A DNA stretch of 64,000 bases from Limonium bicolor (Eukaryota > Streptophyta > Magnoliopsida > Caryophyllales > Plumbaginaceae): NCBI GenBank assembly GCA_023374045.1, contig CM041779.1, positions 558,001-622,000 on the forward strand. Reading direction: 5' to 3'. The notes under the pieces are model-generated. The model did no database searches. It was not told the origin of the DNA and worked only from the letters and a program-made list of their open reading frames with translations. This document shows positions 49,174 to 61,905 of this stretch, piece after piece. A program made the position numbers and the translations under genes. The number at the start of each line of letters is the position of its first letter. Position 1 is the stretch's first letter.

Positions 49174-49938
49174 GAGAAATTTCACGAAATACCATCGGTT
49201 TTTTGCTTAATTCACGATATACCATTATGTTTTTAAAATTACACAGGATAACACTAAGTTTTTACTCATTTCATCGGATGACACTCTATCTAATACTCCG
49301 TCAATATTCCTGAAAAATGACTAAACTACACATGTTATTAATTAACAACCTGACAACTATTAGTTATACTGATAAATTCCATAAGATACCACTTTTGTTT
49401 AACTAATAACAATGACATTTTTGTCTTTTTTATAGGGACATTTCACCAAATACCATTGAGTTTTTGCTTAATTCACAATATACCACTGTGTTTTTAAAAT
49501 TACACAAGATAACATTGAGTTTTTACTTCTTTCACCAGATAACACTTTGTCCCATATTCTGTTAACTTCTTTGTTGTCTTTCCTGGAAAATGACAAAAAT
49601 ACACCTGTTATTAATTAATTGCCTCACAATGAATTGTCATATTGATAAATACAATAAGATACCACCTTAGTTTAACTAATAATAGGGTAGTTTAGTCTTT
49701 TTTCTAGGGATATTGACTGGAGAAGTTAACGAAATATGTGACAGAGTGTTATCTGGTGAAATAAGTAAAAACTCGGTGTTATCCTATGTAATTTTAGAAA
49801 CACAATGGTATATCATGAATTAAGCAAAAACTCAGTGGTATTTGGTGAAATTTCCCCCTTTTATAAGGATAGTAACATAGTAGTTAACGAAATATGGGAA
49901 ATATCTGATGAAATAAGTAAAAAGTCTGTGTTATCTTA
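49174..49938. mobile_element. MITE interrupted by a copy of its own family
   Basis: Left half at 49174-49436 starts GAGAAATTTCACGAAATACCAT; the truncated right half at 49869-49938 has AGTTAACGAAATATGG and TGAAATAAGTAAAAA. Between them lies the inserted relative. The right half ends where the Stowaway element begins. The sequence is rich in paired CACCA(A/G)AT and TTACACA(A/G)GATAA blocks. No ORF. Confidence 0.75.
49437..49858. mobile_element. Inner MITE, Mutator-type, 422 bp
   Basis: Inverted ends: left ATTTCACCAAATACCATTGAG (49440-), right CTCAGTGGTATTTGGTGAAAT (to about 49852), continuing inward for about 150 bp. Flanks TTTTTATAGG (49427-49436) and TTTTATAAGG (49859-49868) are a nearly perfect ~10-bp target duplication. 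Size and duplication length fit a Mutator-derived MITE. It sits in the middle of the related element around it. Confidence 0.75.
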
Positions 49939-49940
49939 TA

Positions 49941-51310
49941 CTCCATCTGTCATGAACTGACCGTCCTGTTTGCTTTATGGCACGTTTTTCCATTTCAATA
50001 TTAAGCATATAAAAGAATCTTATACAACTAAATTTTGTAATATATAGTTTATCATGTAAGGAATGATATGCAAAACTTAAAATATTAAAATTATTTTATC
50101 TCATATGTTTAATATTGAAGTCAAACGACATATCCAAAAATAAATAGACGGCACTTCTTGGCTACAGGTTATGTACCATGTTGGCTACATCCCTGCCCGT
50201 CTTCATTTTTTTTTTAAAAAAAAAATTTAAACGCCTCTAGGGTCCTCTTTCTTTTAAATATTTTTTTACATAAAAATTTTAAATTGTTATAAGTTTTAAT
50301 ATATAAGTCCAAAATGAAAAAAATTATATCATTATTCACCTAAATTCAAGCTCTTCAAAACAAGACCAGTCATGGATATGTTTTGACAACTTAAAAAATT
50401 TATTTTACATGTATAGTGCACAGAACATAAAAGAAAAACTTGTACAGATGGTCATACAAACCTGTACAAATGTTCATTAAAACATGTACATCCACACGTA
50501 AAAACATGTACATCCTCGCATTAAAAGCATATAGATAGTCATATAAACCTGTACGAATCATTAAATATACATCCTTAAATTAAAACTTGTACATATAAGG
50601 AAGAACACTTGTACAGACGGTCATATAAACATGTACATATGACCATACAAACATGTACAGATGTAAAAACATGTACTTCCTCGCATTAAAAGCATATAGA
50701 TAGTCATATAAACCTGTACGAATAATTAAATATGTACATCCTTAAATTAAAAACCTGTACATATAAGGAAGAACACTTGTACAGACGGTCATATAAACAT
50801 GTACATATGACCATACAAACATGTACAGATGTTCATTAAAGAACATGTACATTCTCACATTTAAACATGTACATTGTCACATTAAAACATGTACATTCTC
50901 ACATTAAAATATGTACATACATCCTCACATTAAAATCATAGTATACATGTAAAAATAATTTTTTTTAAAAGTTGTCAAAATATATCCATGACTGGTCTTA
51001 TTTTGAAGAGCTCGAATTTAGATGAACAATGATATAAATTTTTTTCATTTTTGACTTATATGTCAAAAATTATAACAATTTAAAGATTTATAATAAAGTA
51101 AGAAAAAGAAAAAAAATAAAAAAACACAGCATTAAGAAGAAAAAAAGCACCATACGGTCACTACTCTCTCCTCTAGGCGGGATTTTTTATTTTTATTTTT
51201 TGTTTTTCTCTCCAAGTATCCTTCCACCGTAAATTGACAAATATATTCTTGGAAGTAGTCACAGTACAACACCTGCAGCAAAGATTTTGCAATAAATAGA
51301 ACGGAGGGAG
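49941..51310. mobile_element. Stowaway MITE split by a Mutator-type element
   Basis: The left end CTCCATCTGT at 49941 follows TA (49939-49940); the right end ACGGAGGGAG at 51310 is followed by TA (51311-51312). These are Stowaway (Tc1/mariner-type) termini, CTCCCTCCGT, with TA duplications. Removing the insertion at 50149-51300 leaves about 218 bp, a usual Stowaway size. It ends 245 bp upstream of the PARP2 start codon, so it forms part of that gene's upstream region. Confidence 0.85.
50149..51290. mobile_element. Mutator-type foldback element, copy 2 (1142 bp)
   Basis: A perfect 10-bp target duplication, AATAAATAGA, at 50139-50148 and 51291-51300. Termini CGGC..TCTTGGCTACA and ..ATTTTGC match copy 1 (5748-7267). 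The inner parts share the CAAGACCAGTCATGGATAT block (near 50358), its complement near 50984, and the CATGTACA array. Part of the array is itself duplicated (about 50515-50650 and 50665-50830). It lacks the TTTAGGG-like insert of copy 1. No ORF. Confidence 0.9.
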
Positions 51311-51502
51311 TAAATTTTAGAAATAATATGGTATGAGTAAATTAAAAAAAGAGGTATTTTGGTTATTTTTTTAAAAAAAGAAAAAAACTGTTTGCTGACA
51401 CAGTAGTCGGACCCCACCCCACGAAAGAGAACTCCCGGGCGGAGACGAGTCACAAAGTAGTTGCAGGACATTCTTCTCCTGAAAGTTTCTTTTTTCTCAA
51501 AT

Positions 51503-51509
51503 TATAAAT
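51503..51509 (+). promoter_or_regulatory. Possible TATA element upstream of PARP2
   Basis: TATAAAT, 46 bp before the start codon. If used, the 5' leader would be only about 15-20 bases, so it may not be the real one. No damage-response element could be identified by eye. Confidence 0.25.
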
Positions 51510-51554
51510 GTCAGCATTCTCCCTCCTTTTCGCTCCATCTCGGTCTGCAAATCA

Positions 51555-54500
51555 ATGGCGAGCAAGTTGAGAGTTGAGGAACTACGAGACGAGCTTTCTA
51601 AGCGCGGACTTAGCACTACGGGCATTAAACCCACTCTGGTAATTCTTACCTCTCTATCCCTTTCTCCCTCTCTTCTATAACTTTACCCTCCGTCCGTTAG
51701 GATTGTCAATGTCGTCTGTTGGTTTCAGGTGAAGAGACTTGAAGTCGCTCTCCGAAAAGAATCCAACATTAATGTTGATGATCATAAGATCACTCCTGAT
51801 GGCAACAACAAGACGGGTGGAAGGAAGAGAGGGAGAAGTGGGGAAGATGGGCATGATGTCGTAGACGATGGGTCCCAGAGTAAGCTAGCAACGATCGAGA
51901 GGTTTCGAGAAATGAGTGTCATCCAATTACGCGAAGAAGCTGCTCGAAGAGGCGTCTCTAGTAATGGAGTTAAGAAGGAGCTTGTGGAGAGGATTTATGC
52001 TCATGAGGAGGCGGAGGAGAAGAGAAAGAGCACCACTGTTGATGGCCAAGGTAAAGCGAATGCCGCACATGCTGCTTGTCTTTTGGAAAGTTTTGGTTCC
52101 ACTGGTATCATGTATTTGGTTCTACCGGCTCCCCCTTCTTCCAATTACTCTTCGATTTGATCATTTTGTTTTGATTGTGTGGTTTTCAGGAAAGGACAAA
52201 AACGAAGAAGAAGAAAAGAAGGAAGATAAGGAGAAGCAGACTGTTGAAGCTAGCGGTAAGGTGAAGCTAGTGAAAGCCACGAAAAAGGGTTCAGCTGTTT
52301 TGGATCAGTGGCTTTCAGATACCATCAAGAATCAGTACCATGTCTTGCAAGTGGTAATTATACTATTTTTACAGTTAGATGACTGAGATTTGACGTCTCT
52401 AACTGAGTCCCTTGTACCTATTGGTCAGACTTTTATGGCTTGTTCTGCAGGGAGATGAGATCTATGATGCTATGCTGAACCAAACAAATGTCGGAGATAA
52501 CAACAATAAGTTCTATGTATTGCAAGTTCTTGGTACGCAAGTTTGTGATTAGGGATAGTAGTTGTATTTTGGAAAAATATGATAGCCTTTGAAATTGACA
52601 ATTAATTCTGAAAAACTTGATGTTTCATTGTAGCTACCATTAACTGTTTATTTGAGGTCACGCTACATGAACTTTTTTCACAGAGTGCTCTGTACTAGGA
52701 GCAACCAATGAATGAGATAATATCTTTTCTAATTGACATAGCACAATGTTGCTCACTTAAACTCGTTTACCCTAAATGGAATAAGCAATTATCAAAATCA
52801 CTACCATAGATTTGCGTGGGAGAGGAATCTGTATGATAATATATATAGACCAAATATATCCATAATTATTTTGCCATCCAATTAAACTTACTGAGGTGAA
52901 TGATTTCCTTTAATGTTTCATGATTTCCATTTCCTTTCTTGAATAAGAGGATCATGAAGTTTTGATTTTTCTCCATGAACTTGCTAATTTAGTTGCTAGC
53001 TACTTATAATTTCCCCTTTATCCTTGCAGAGTCTGATGGTGGTTCTACATATATGGTGTATAATAGATGGGGTAGAGTTGGGGTGAAAGGTCAGGATAAA
53101 TTATCTGTGCCTTACACATCCCGAGAAGCTGCTATACAAGAGTTCATGAATAAGTTTTATGCAAAGACAAAAAACAATTGGTGTGATAGAAAAGAATTTG
53201 TATCTTATCCGAAGGGGTATACTTGGTTGGAAATGGACTACAACCAAAATGAGCAAGAGGTAACCAGTCTTTCTCGAATAGCAGTGCCAGTATTATATCT
53301 GCCTATAACTTCCTTTAAATGAATTCTGAACTTTCTAGTTAACAAGTATGGGGTTCACTCCTTATGGCAGTGCCAATATTTCCTCACTTGGATTTTACAT
53401 TGAACATCAATTTGTCAAAGCGATTAATCAGCAGGGATATAAATGGTTCATGAAACCTCAATGTAGATAGGATAAGCTTGGTTAGGGAGTGTTTCTATAC
53501 TGCAAGTTGTCTCAACCTCATTCACTATACACATTCTTCATTACCTAGCTGCCAAACTCCCTTCCTGAACTCTTTATATTGTTTCGTGGGTGTATGCTTT
53601 TTTCTTTACTAAGATAGGTTTCCAATGTGCGTATGCCTTGACAATTTCCATTTAACACACTCACTTGCTCCATGCCTATCACTATGAAGCACCTCCTTGA
53701 AGTGTTTGACTTTTTTTATTCTTATCTCGAAGGAGTTAAGAAAGAAGACTGCAGTTATGGTCCAGCAGTTGAGCTCCTACGTATTTTCTTGTTGTTGCAC
53801 TATTTTGAGTTCAGTGAGGAGACACAATTTGTTACTTTGTCCATTATAAGAAAACAAACCATTATCGATCTTTTAGGAACAAATATGAGACCTATCAGTT
53901 TGGGTAGCATGACTTAAATGTTCAAAAACTGACTGAAATAAACTAGATTGTCTCTAAATTCTTTTATTGTAGCTGAAGTGTCACAATACTGTAACAAAAC
54001 CAGGTGGACTAAGTTTTGAAATTGAGTTATACCAATTAGAAAGTTGAAAGAAAAGGTCCCAATATGCTGCATCCACACCCTATTTTGTTTCTAACCTGTT
54101 CTCTGGGAAATTGTATTTTGAGTTGCGTTTCTATTTTCTTTTGTATCTGGCTGTGAGTTTCCTTGTAACATGAGTAAATTATGAAGTTCTAAGATCTTCT
54201 TAATCTTGAAAGGTGCGGGATAAGCCCTGCTCTACAAAATCTATAACACCCCAAGAGTCCCAATTGGAAACTGGTGTTGCGGAATTCATTTCTCTTATCT
54301 GCAACGTAGGAATGATGAAACAACAGATGATGGAGATTGGTAAGTCTTCTGTAAATTTGTCCTTGGAATAATGTTTAATGATATGTCCAAGGTAAGCAAT
54401 AGAAATTTGGCAGGTTTCATCTGGCTTGATGATATGTACATTTCACTTTTGTTGATTCTTTGATATAGTGCTCTTGGAGATGCTTTCTTTTGGCAGAACA

Positions 54501-57500
54501 AATTTATTTTATGAATGCTTATATTACAACATTTTTCAGGTTACAATGCTGAAAAGCTACCTCTCGGCAAGCTCAGCAAATCGACAATTTCAAAGGTACT
54601 ATATGAAGTGGAGTCAGCAATCTCATACATTTGTGACCCTTAATTATATGCGGAGTTCATTCCCTTTCAATTTGTTCATTATGCTCTCAAATAATTTCCG
54701 GCTTTGAATGTTAAATGGAGGCTTTTTGTTTTCTTCTTTGTACAAGTTTTGGTATATGATCACAAGGTTGTCTTGTGGTAGGGTGCTGGGACTTTATCAT
54801 TGATTTTATCATTACATTAGGCACAAAGTCTAGTTTACAAAGACAAGAAGAGTCAAATTGTTTCTCTGCTTTGCTGAACTTGAAGTCCTTGCTCTTTTTT
54901 CAGAATTCCTCATCTAGTTGTTTTGCATTGTCCCTTGTATTGAACACCGTGTGCTGAGTAGGAACTTAATTTACTCACTGTACTAGTTGACTATCTATAT
55001 ATATGCCCATTCTGTGTCCATATTCTTTGCAGAATCCAGTTCTGAACAAGGGTTTCATTTTTCCTTTTTACTGAGATTGTTAATTTTGGTTCTTTCCACT
55101 TTTATTAGCATCCTTTAAAGTTACTGCCCTTTTTTTGACGCTGCATCTAAGTCATTTTAACTATTCATGAAACAAATTATCAATCTAGTGGATATGGTTC
55201 ATCGTTTAGGTTTTAATTACATTGATGGGGTTAGCAGGTTATGGTTTGGGCTTGGTGTATGAACATATGGTGGATTATCCTCTTCTTTTTTCATGTACGG
55301 CTTCCTAACTGCATGCTTATCCAATAGGGTTATAATGTGCTGAAGCGGATTGCTGATGTTATAGGTCAAAATGATAGAGGAGTACTTGAGCAATTGAGTG
55401 GGTAAGAAGATTAAGTGGCTTTTTTGTCTGTTGAATTTTATCGTCTTTTCTTCTCTACTCTTTCGAGTTTCTCCTTTGAATTGTTTTAATGTATTTTACT
55501 CTGAACCTCTGCTATACTTTGGATTAGATTATTTAATTCTTTGAAACAGGTTGCTGTTCAATTCTTGCTAGTTTCTAATTTATTCTGTTTTGTAGAGAAT
55601 TCTACACTGTCATTCCTCATGACTTTGGCTTCAAGAAAATGAGTACGTTTTTGCTATAGGTCTGCTCAAATTTCGGCATAGTTATCAGATACCATTTCCT
55701 AATCTATACATGTTGTCATAACGTTTTCCAGGCCAATTTATCATTGATACCCCTCAAAAGCTGAAAAGCAAGTTACAAATGGTAAGTGTTCTTTGCTCTT
55801 TCTTGTTTTTAGTGAAACAGAACATTTAAACTCTCAAATAGTGATTTATGTTATCTGATGTGCTGGGGATGGTAGTGCATATTTAGAATCAATGTTGTCT
55901 TACTCTAAAGTGCTCCAAGAGAAAGTTTCTGTGCTGGTATATTTTATTATTTGTCTCTCCTTCCGTTTTTGCAAAGGCTATCTTGTCCTTTGTTTTCTTT
56001 GATGTATTTCTTCTTATAAATTCTCATAATGACTTCGAAACTGAAGATTTGAAGGATGGTTTATGTTACTGTGCCCAGTTATATTGTTACAATTGTTGTG
56101 CTTGTATGAGTTGAGCTATTTTTCGCAAAATGTGGGGTTCATTTTTTCTTTACTGATTTTTCTTTTCTAATGCTATTTAATCCGGCAATTTTGACCCAAC
56201 CCGAAACCCAACTCATACTTTTGCGGTTAGGGTCTTGATTGTTGACTCATTTATCTTTTGGGTTGAGTTAGGATAGTAAGTTAATATTGTAGGTTGGGTT
56301 AGGGTAGAGATCTAAACCCATGACTCAACCCGACTCAAACATATTTTTGTTAATAATAAAAAAATATAAAATACAGTATATTTTCTATTAGTGTACAAAT
56401 AAAACTATGATAGAAGTAGAAAAAAACAAACTATAAAATGAATATGGGTCAAAGTTAAAAGAATAGTACTCATACATTAAGTCCAATGTCTATACCCTTT
56501 CTTCTTAGTTAGAAAAAAAGCATCGTAACTTCATTTGAACAGTTGAACCTATCTCTTAATTTCTTCTTGTCACATCTCTTTCCACACCCCTCTATTCGTG
56601 AGCGCCGTTCCGAAACAAAACTACCGGTCTTCTGAAATACTATTCATGAATCTATGATTTGTTTCTCATTATATGCATTACTGTCTTGTCTCTTTCTGCC
56701 TGTTTAATTTTTTTTATCAACTATCTTTGCCGCCATGCATGACATTTATGGTATGGGTGTGCATGCATGATGTTTCAACAATTGATTTGTTAAGTAATAT
56801 GAGGTTATTGTTTGCTTTAAAAATCGGTTGGGTCAGTGTTGAAGGATTTTAAGCTAGTTGATTAGGTTATAATTTTTGACCCATCTATTTTTGGGTTGGG
56901 TTGGGTTGGCCGCTGAGTTAATGATATACTTTAAATGGGTTGGGTCTAAATGCTATGTATATATATTGTAAACTCGTGTCTTCTGTAATGGCTTAAGGTT
57001 GAAGCTCTAGGTGAAATTGAGCTGGCAACAAAGCTGCTAGAGGATAATAGTGGTGAAGCAGAGGTAAGGCTCCCGTTGTCTTCCATAGTCTTGAATGTCC
57101 AATAATATGTATGATAAGGTTACATTATAATGTTACATGTATAGCTTTGTCAGATCTTCATGAGATGTAGTACGAAGTTCTCTATTGTTGCAGGAAGATC
57201 CATTTTATGATCAATACAAGCGCCTGAAGTGTGAGCTTACACCTGTTAAATCTGATTCCAAAGAATTCTCATTGGTACACATCTTTATAGAAGAAACTAC
57301 AAAATTCGGTTGCACTAGCTTTTGTGAATGGTTCAAATTCATTTAACCGTAGGTGGCTCTTTCTCTTGACCTGGAGCATTTTGGTTTTGGTTTCTATCAG
57401 GTTGAAAATTATTTGAAAAATACACACGGTGACACACACTCAGGTTACACGGTAGATATCGTTCAGCTATTTAAGGTATCCAGAGAAGGAGAAAATGAAC

Positions 57501-58462
57501 GCTTTGAAAAGGTATCTGATCAACTCTTTTTTTCTTTCCAGTAATTATATTCGGCACTATTGAACTCAATCAATCTTGGACCAGTATTGCGGTACGAAGA
57601 ACAGAATGCTCTTATGGCATGGTTCAAGGCTGACAAACTGGACCGGAATCCTATCACAAGGTATTCATTCTATATTTATCATTTATAGCCAATGTATCAC
57701 ATCACATTCCTCTCATTCTGAGCATTAATTTTTGCTACAAGGATTGAGAATTGCCCCACCTGAGGCTCCTGTAACCGGATACATGTTCGGGAAAGGAGTT
57801 TATTTCGCTGACATGTTTTCAAAGAGTGCTAATTACTGTTGTGCAAGTCATAGTACAAGAAATGGTGTGTTACTTCTATGTGAGGTTAGTTCTTCTGAGC
57901 TCCCTGTCATTTTCCTTTTTTTCCGAAGTATCCAAGACCTCTTGCCACTACAAAATTTGCAAATTTTTTCCTTATATAGGTTGCTCTTGGTGAAATGAGA
58001 GAGCTTTTACATTCAGACTATAATGCAGATCAGCTGCCAAAGGGGAAGCTAAGGTATGATGATGGGTTCTTCATATTTTAGTTATCCATCTGTCTGTTGC
58101 GGCTTCTTGATAAAGTAAGCACCATCTATATAATTTATCTGGCAGTACAAAAGGAGTAGGCAGAACTGCACCTGATCCATCAGAGGCACGAGTCCTTGAA
58201 GATGGCGTCGTTGTTCCCTATGGAAAACCAGTTCCGAATACTGAACGGAAAGTAAGAGGCTGTATATATTGCTCTTAATAACTGAGTCAGATTTACTACT
58301 ATAAATTTTGGCCCTTGGGTAAATATTGTTTGTACTGATATATAGCATGTACTATTATGCTTGCTGCAGGGAGTGTTACAGTATAATGAGTACATAGTTT
58401 ACAACGTGGATCAGATTAGAATGCGATACCTTCTACAAGTAAACTTTAATTTCAGGAGATGA
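51555..58462 (+). CDS. PARP2: Poly(ADP-ribose) polymerase 2, plant type, 18 exons, 661 aa
   Basis: Nuclear enzyme that senses DNA breaks and builds poly(ADP-ribose) from NAD+ on itself and other proteins. Exons: 51555-51638, 51729-52050, 52190-52353, 52451-52532, 53030-53259, 54213-54339, 54540-54595, 55328-55401, 55596-55642, 55732-55781, 56998-57063, 57194-57274, 57401-57511, 57585-57660, 57742-57884, 57980-58053, 58146-58251, 58370-58462. All introns are GT-AG and phases agree throughout (1986 nt). Domains: SAP 1 (residues ~1-35), basic stretch RKRGR (60-64), SAP 2 (~88-120), WGR (motif WGR 231-233, region ~190-290), helical regulatory domain (~315-435) and catalytic domain (~455-661). The His-Tyr-Glu triad is present: H510 in WHGSRL, Y544 in [10 protein letters not shown]638 in YNEYIVYN. 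Slightly longer than Arabidopsis PARP2. It appears intact and functional. Confidence 0.97.
55782..56997. repeat. Long PARP2 intron 10 with a probable foldback insertion
   Basis: This 1.2-kb intron is the longest in the gene. From about 56175 to 56960 both edges carry ACCCAACCC/GGGTTGGGTT blocks: GACCCAACCCGAAACCC at left, GGGTTGGGTTGGGTTGG at right, plus GACTCAACCCG and GGTTGGGTCAG between. This looks like a degenerate MITE-type insertion; exact ends and a target duplication were not found. Flanking intron is ordinary T-rich sequence. Confidence 0.5.
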
Positions 58463-59225
58463 CGATGACAGTGGACTACCTGTCATTTGCTTCTTCTGGT
58501 TTGATCTTTTCTTTATTCATGGACTTTTGCAAAGGTCGTGAAGGTTTTGGTTTGTGGTATATGTACCCATTCCAATTGTTGGTCCTTGTGTTGTATCATG
58601 TTGTTTTGTTGTAACTAGTGTAAATTTCTGATATAATAAGTTGTTCATTTATGCTCTGTTGTAAATCAAAGAACTTGGTTTGGCATTCTAGCTTATATGA
58701 TTTTTCTTTTTTACGTGCGCATGTGCTGATGAAGTGTACGTTTTTGGTGGTTGCCCAACAAGTGCTAGCTCCCAGTTCCGTTCTACTTAATCGCAACCTT
58801 GTATGAGTTTTTTTTTATAAAGTGGCGAACTCGGAAACATGATAAACGTGACTATTTTGGTATTTTTTTCTTTACATTATAAATTGATAGATTTGATTGG
58901 ATTGGCATTTCATGCGGGAAGGTTCCAATCATTGCAAATGCATAGCAATTGTTTTGGAAGAATATGTATACCTTGCTTCCTCCAAACCAAGAGATAATCA
59001 AGATCAATGGGTTCATTGGCGAGCCGCACAGTTTGCATCTCTCCTAACATAGCTTGGTGAAGCATAAGAGAATCGAAAATGCACCTAAAATCTTCTTAGT
59101 CTAGCTTTTGAAAGTAGATGAAGATTTTTTCACAATTTTCAGCTTGCTTAATCTATCAAGAGCAGTAATTATCTAATTTCAGCTAGATTATCTATCAAAA
59201 TTTACCCAAAATACTTCACTACTCT
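58463..59225. other. PARP2 3' region and intergenic DNA
   Basis: Presumed 3' untranslated region (T-rich, with ATATAATAAG near 58630) and intergenic sequence. No further gene or clear repeat was recognised before the MITE at 59235. Confidence 0.5.
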
Positions 59226-59234
59226 TTATTATTA

Positions 59235-59775
59235 GAGAAAATTACATCCCCCCCTATGACTTTTGGTGAAATTACACACCCCACCCACGAGGTTTCAAAA
59301 ATTACTTTGTCCACCTACGCGGTTTCCGTTATTTTACATCCAGCAACTTTTCTAATATTTGATCAACTTAAAAGATGGTTAAATGTTGTCCAAAATTGAT
59401 GAAACTTTACATGGACGAGGCTAAAGTGATATTTTTGGTCTAACATGAAATCCAAAGTTTTTTAAGCTCATATGGGATCCATGGGACCAAATAAAACATG
59501 TGACATGTGAACGTGTTTTTATTGGGTCCCATAGGTTATATATGACCTTAAAAACATTGAATTTGGCATTGGACAAAAATATAACACCTTAGCATCATCC
59601 ATGTAAAGTTTATCAATTTTGGACAACATTTAAGCCTCGTTTAAGTTGATCAAATATTTAAAAGTTGCCAGATGTAAATAGAGAAAACACATGGGTGGGC
59701 AAAGTAATTTTTGAAACCTCGTGGGTGGGGGTGTGTAATTTCGCCAAACGTCAGTGTGGGGGATGTAATTTTCCC
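59235..59775. mobile_element. MULE-type MITE, 541 bp, 9-bp target duplication
   Basis: A perfect 9-bp direct repeat, TTATTATTA, at 59226-59234 and 59776-59784. Terminal inverted repeats: left GAGAAAATTACATCC, right GGATGTAATTTTCCC, extending inward about 100 bp with CACACCCCACCCACGAGG and its complement. The interior also folds (GTCCAAAATTGATGAAACTTTACATGGA near 59388, complement near 59600, shown here only in part as a landmark). No ORF. The terminus is like the scrap at 22560-22660. Confidence 0.9.
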
Positions 59776-61905
59776 TTATTATTATACATTGTACAATAAT
59801 AATTAAGAAAAACCATACCTTTTTTGTTCATTTTCAAGTTTCAACTCAATTCTTTCAACTAACTATTTACAATTGAAATACCCCGTACTTAATTATGGTG
59901 CTTAAATAATTCTAATATGGTAATTGAGGGCCTAATAGTGCCTAAGAATTTTGGTGAAGAAAATAAAGCCAAAGAGAAAAGAGAAACGTTAAAAAGTGAA
60001 AAACGTAAAAATGAGCGTTACGTGACCATAGGAGGAATACAACCGACAAGGGTCTTAGATGGATTCCAAGGCTTAATAATGCCTAAATAATACGTAGGAA
60101 CAATTCCCGAAGAAAATGGATCCATAAAATGGATTAAAAACGCTAATAAAGCTTTAGAGCACGCTTTTCGAGAAAACCCCGAGAATGTGACTTTGAGTGG
60201 TCAAATGAACACGTAAAAATTATAGTCAATCAAATAACTATAATTCAACATTAATGGAAGCTTAAGAACCATTAAAATTAAGGAAACGAGAAAAATCCAG
60301 AAAACGGGTCCGGTTAGTGAATAGTGCTAAAACCAGGTAAATTAACGAGCGTTTTCTGTAAAAGACAAAAAATACCCCGGCTTGGTTAATAAGTGGGGGC
60401 CGTTTTTTTTGTAGTTAATCAGCTCTCTCGCACACACACCACACCTAGCTAGTAGAAAAAGAAAAAGAAGAAAAGTAGAAAGTGAAAAGGTACAAATTAC
60501 CTTTTCTCTCTCTCCTCTCATTCCTTCCCCACTCACGTAGCCTCTCTCCTTCTCCCTCTAAGTTCTCTCTCTTCTCTCTGGCTGGAACGATTCCAAGCCC
60601 TCTCCAATGGCTACCCTCTCTCTCTTGCTCACCCAAGCTACCCAAGCTCCAAATCCAAAATAATTGCATATCTGAACTCCCCTCATCAAGAGCTACAACC
60701 TCTCTTTTCAAAATCCCAAAACATTGAAGTTGAATTTCATGGGTATACCCATTTGAAGAGAAAGCTAGAGTTTCTTGGAGCTTGGAGTCTCCTCTTCCAC
60801 CTAAGGTAAAAAGATTCAAGAAAACCCCACTTTCATCCTTTCCATTTTGGTGGCCGATTTTGCCCTTTAATACCCTGTCTTCCTTCTTTGTTTGAGCATT
60901 GTTCCAAGCCTTGAATGGTGGTAGAAATCCCTCCCCTGATTCAAGATTTAAAACCATTCAAGAAGCCTCCAAAGGTAAACCTTAACTTTGTGCCTTAAGC
61001 CTCTTTGAATTCTAGGGTTAGTTTAATGTGCCTAAGTGCTTGTACTTAGTATATTCCCTTTTGAATGGTAATTTAGAGTTCTCGGCAATTGAATTGCCTT
61101 TGCCGATTTTGGAGCCAAGAGGAAAGGAAGAGGAGAAGAGAAGACTTGAAATGAGAATTGAGAAATTTAAGGAAGGAATTTACCCTAACTTTACTCTATA
61201 TGTGTTAGAATTATGGGAAGGGAAAATAAATGAATGAACCCAAATATTAGTTAGAATGTGGTTAGTTGAGATGATGAAGAATTGTGGGTGTGTTTAAATG
61301 TATTTGTGATTTGTTGTGCTATTTAAGGGCCTTAGAGCCAAGTTGGTTGAGGATATGTGTATATTATTGATTGATGGAATTTTGATTGAGTTTGTGTGCT
61401 AGTAGGACCCTTTGATGGGTGTGGCTAGTTTGGATTGAATAGGTGAATGAATGATGAAGATATTAATGCTTTGGGAATGTTAGGATTGTAGGCAAACTAT
61501 GGAGAAATTTCGGTAGAAACTGAAGGAGTTTAGGGTGGTTATAAGAGTAAGAATGACCTGGGAGAAAACTAGGTGTTAATAGTGATTGATTTGGTTAGTT
61601 AACCATCTTGGAATGGTAGTTGGAGAACTAAAAAGAGTGGTGCAAAAATCTGTAGCAAAACAGGGTTGTAGTGCATTTGATTTCTTGAAAAAGGCTTAGT
61701 GTGCATAACCTTGAAAATGGAGGATGGACTTGGGTATAGTTAATGCAAGTGTCTAGGAATGATTTGGAATGGTCACTTGGGTTGAGAGTAAGGTAAACTA
61801 TCAAGAGGAGAATTTAGAAATGCACAAGTGTGCAAAATGCAAAATGGGAGAGTTGGATTTTGTGGAATTGAACAAGAGTTGGGTAATGAATTTGACCCTG
61901 ATTTG

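Noticed and set aside
58082..58395. Antisense ORFs over the last PARP2 exons and introns
   Set aside because: Shadows of coding exons and adjoining introns, not independently supported.
60445..60957. Minus-strand ORF of 170 codons in the right-hand LTR
   Set aside because: Lies in CT-rich leader-like LTR sequence; the composition is that of the reverse complement of CTCTCTC runs, with no recognisable domain.
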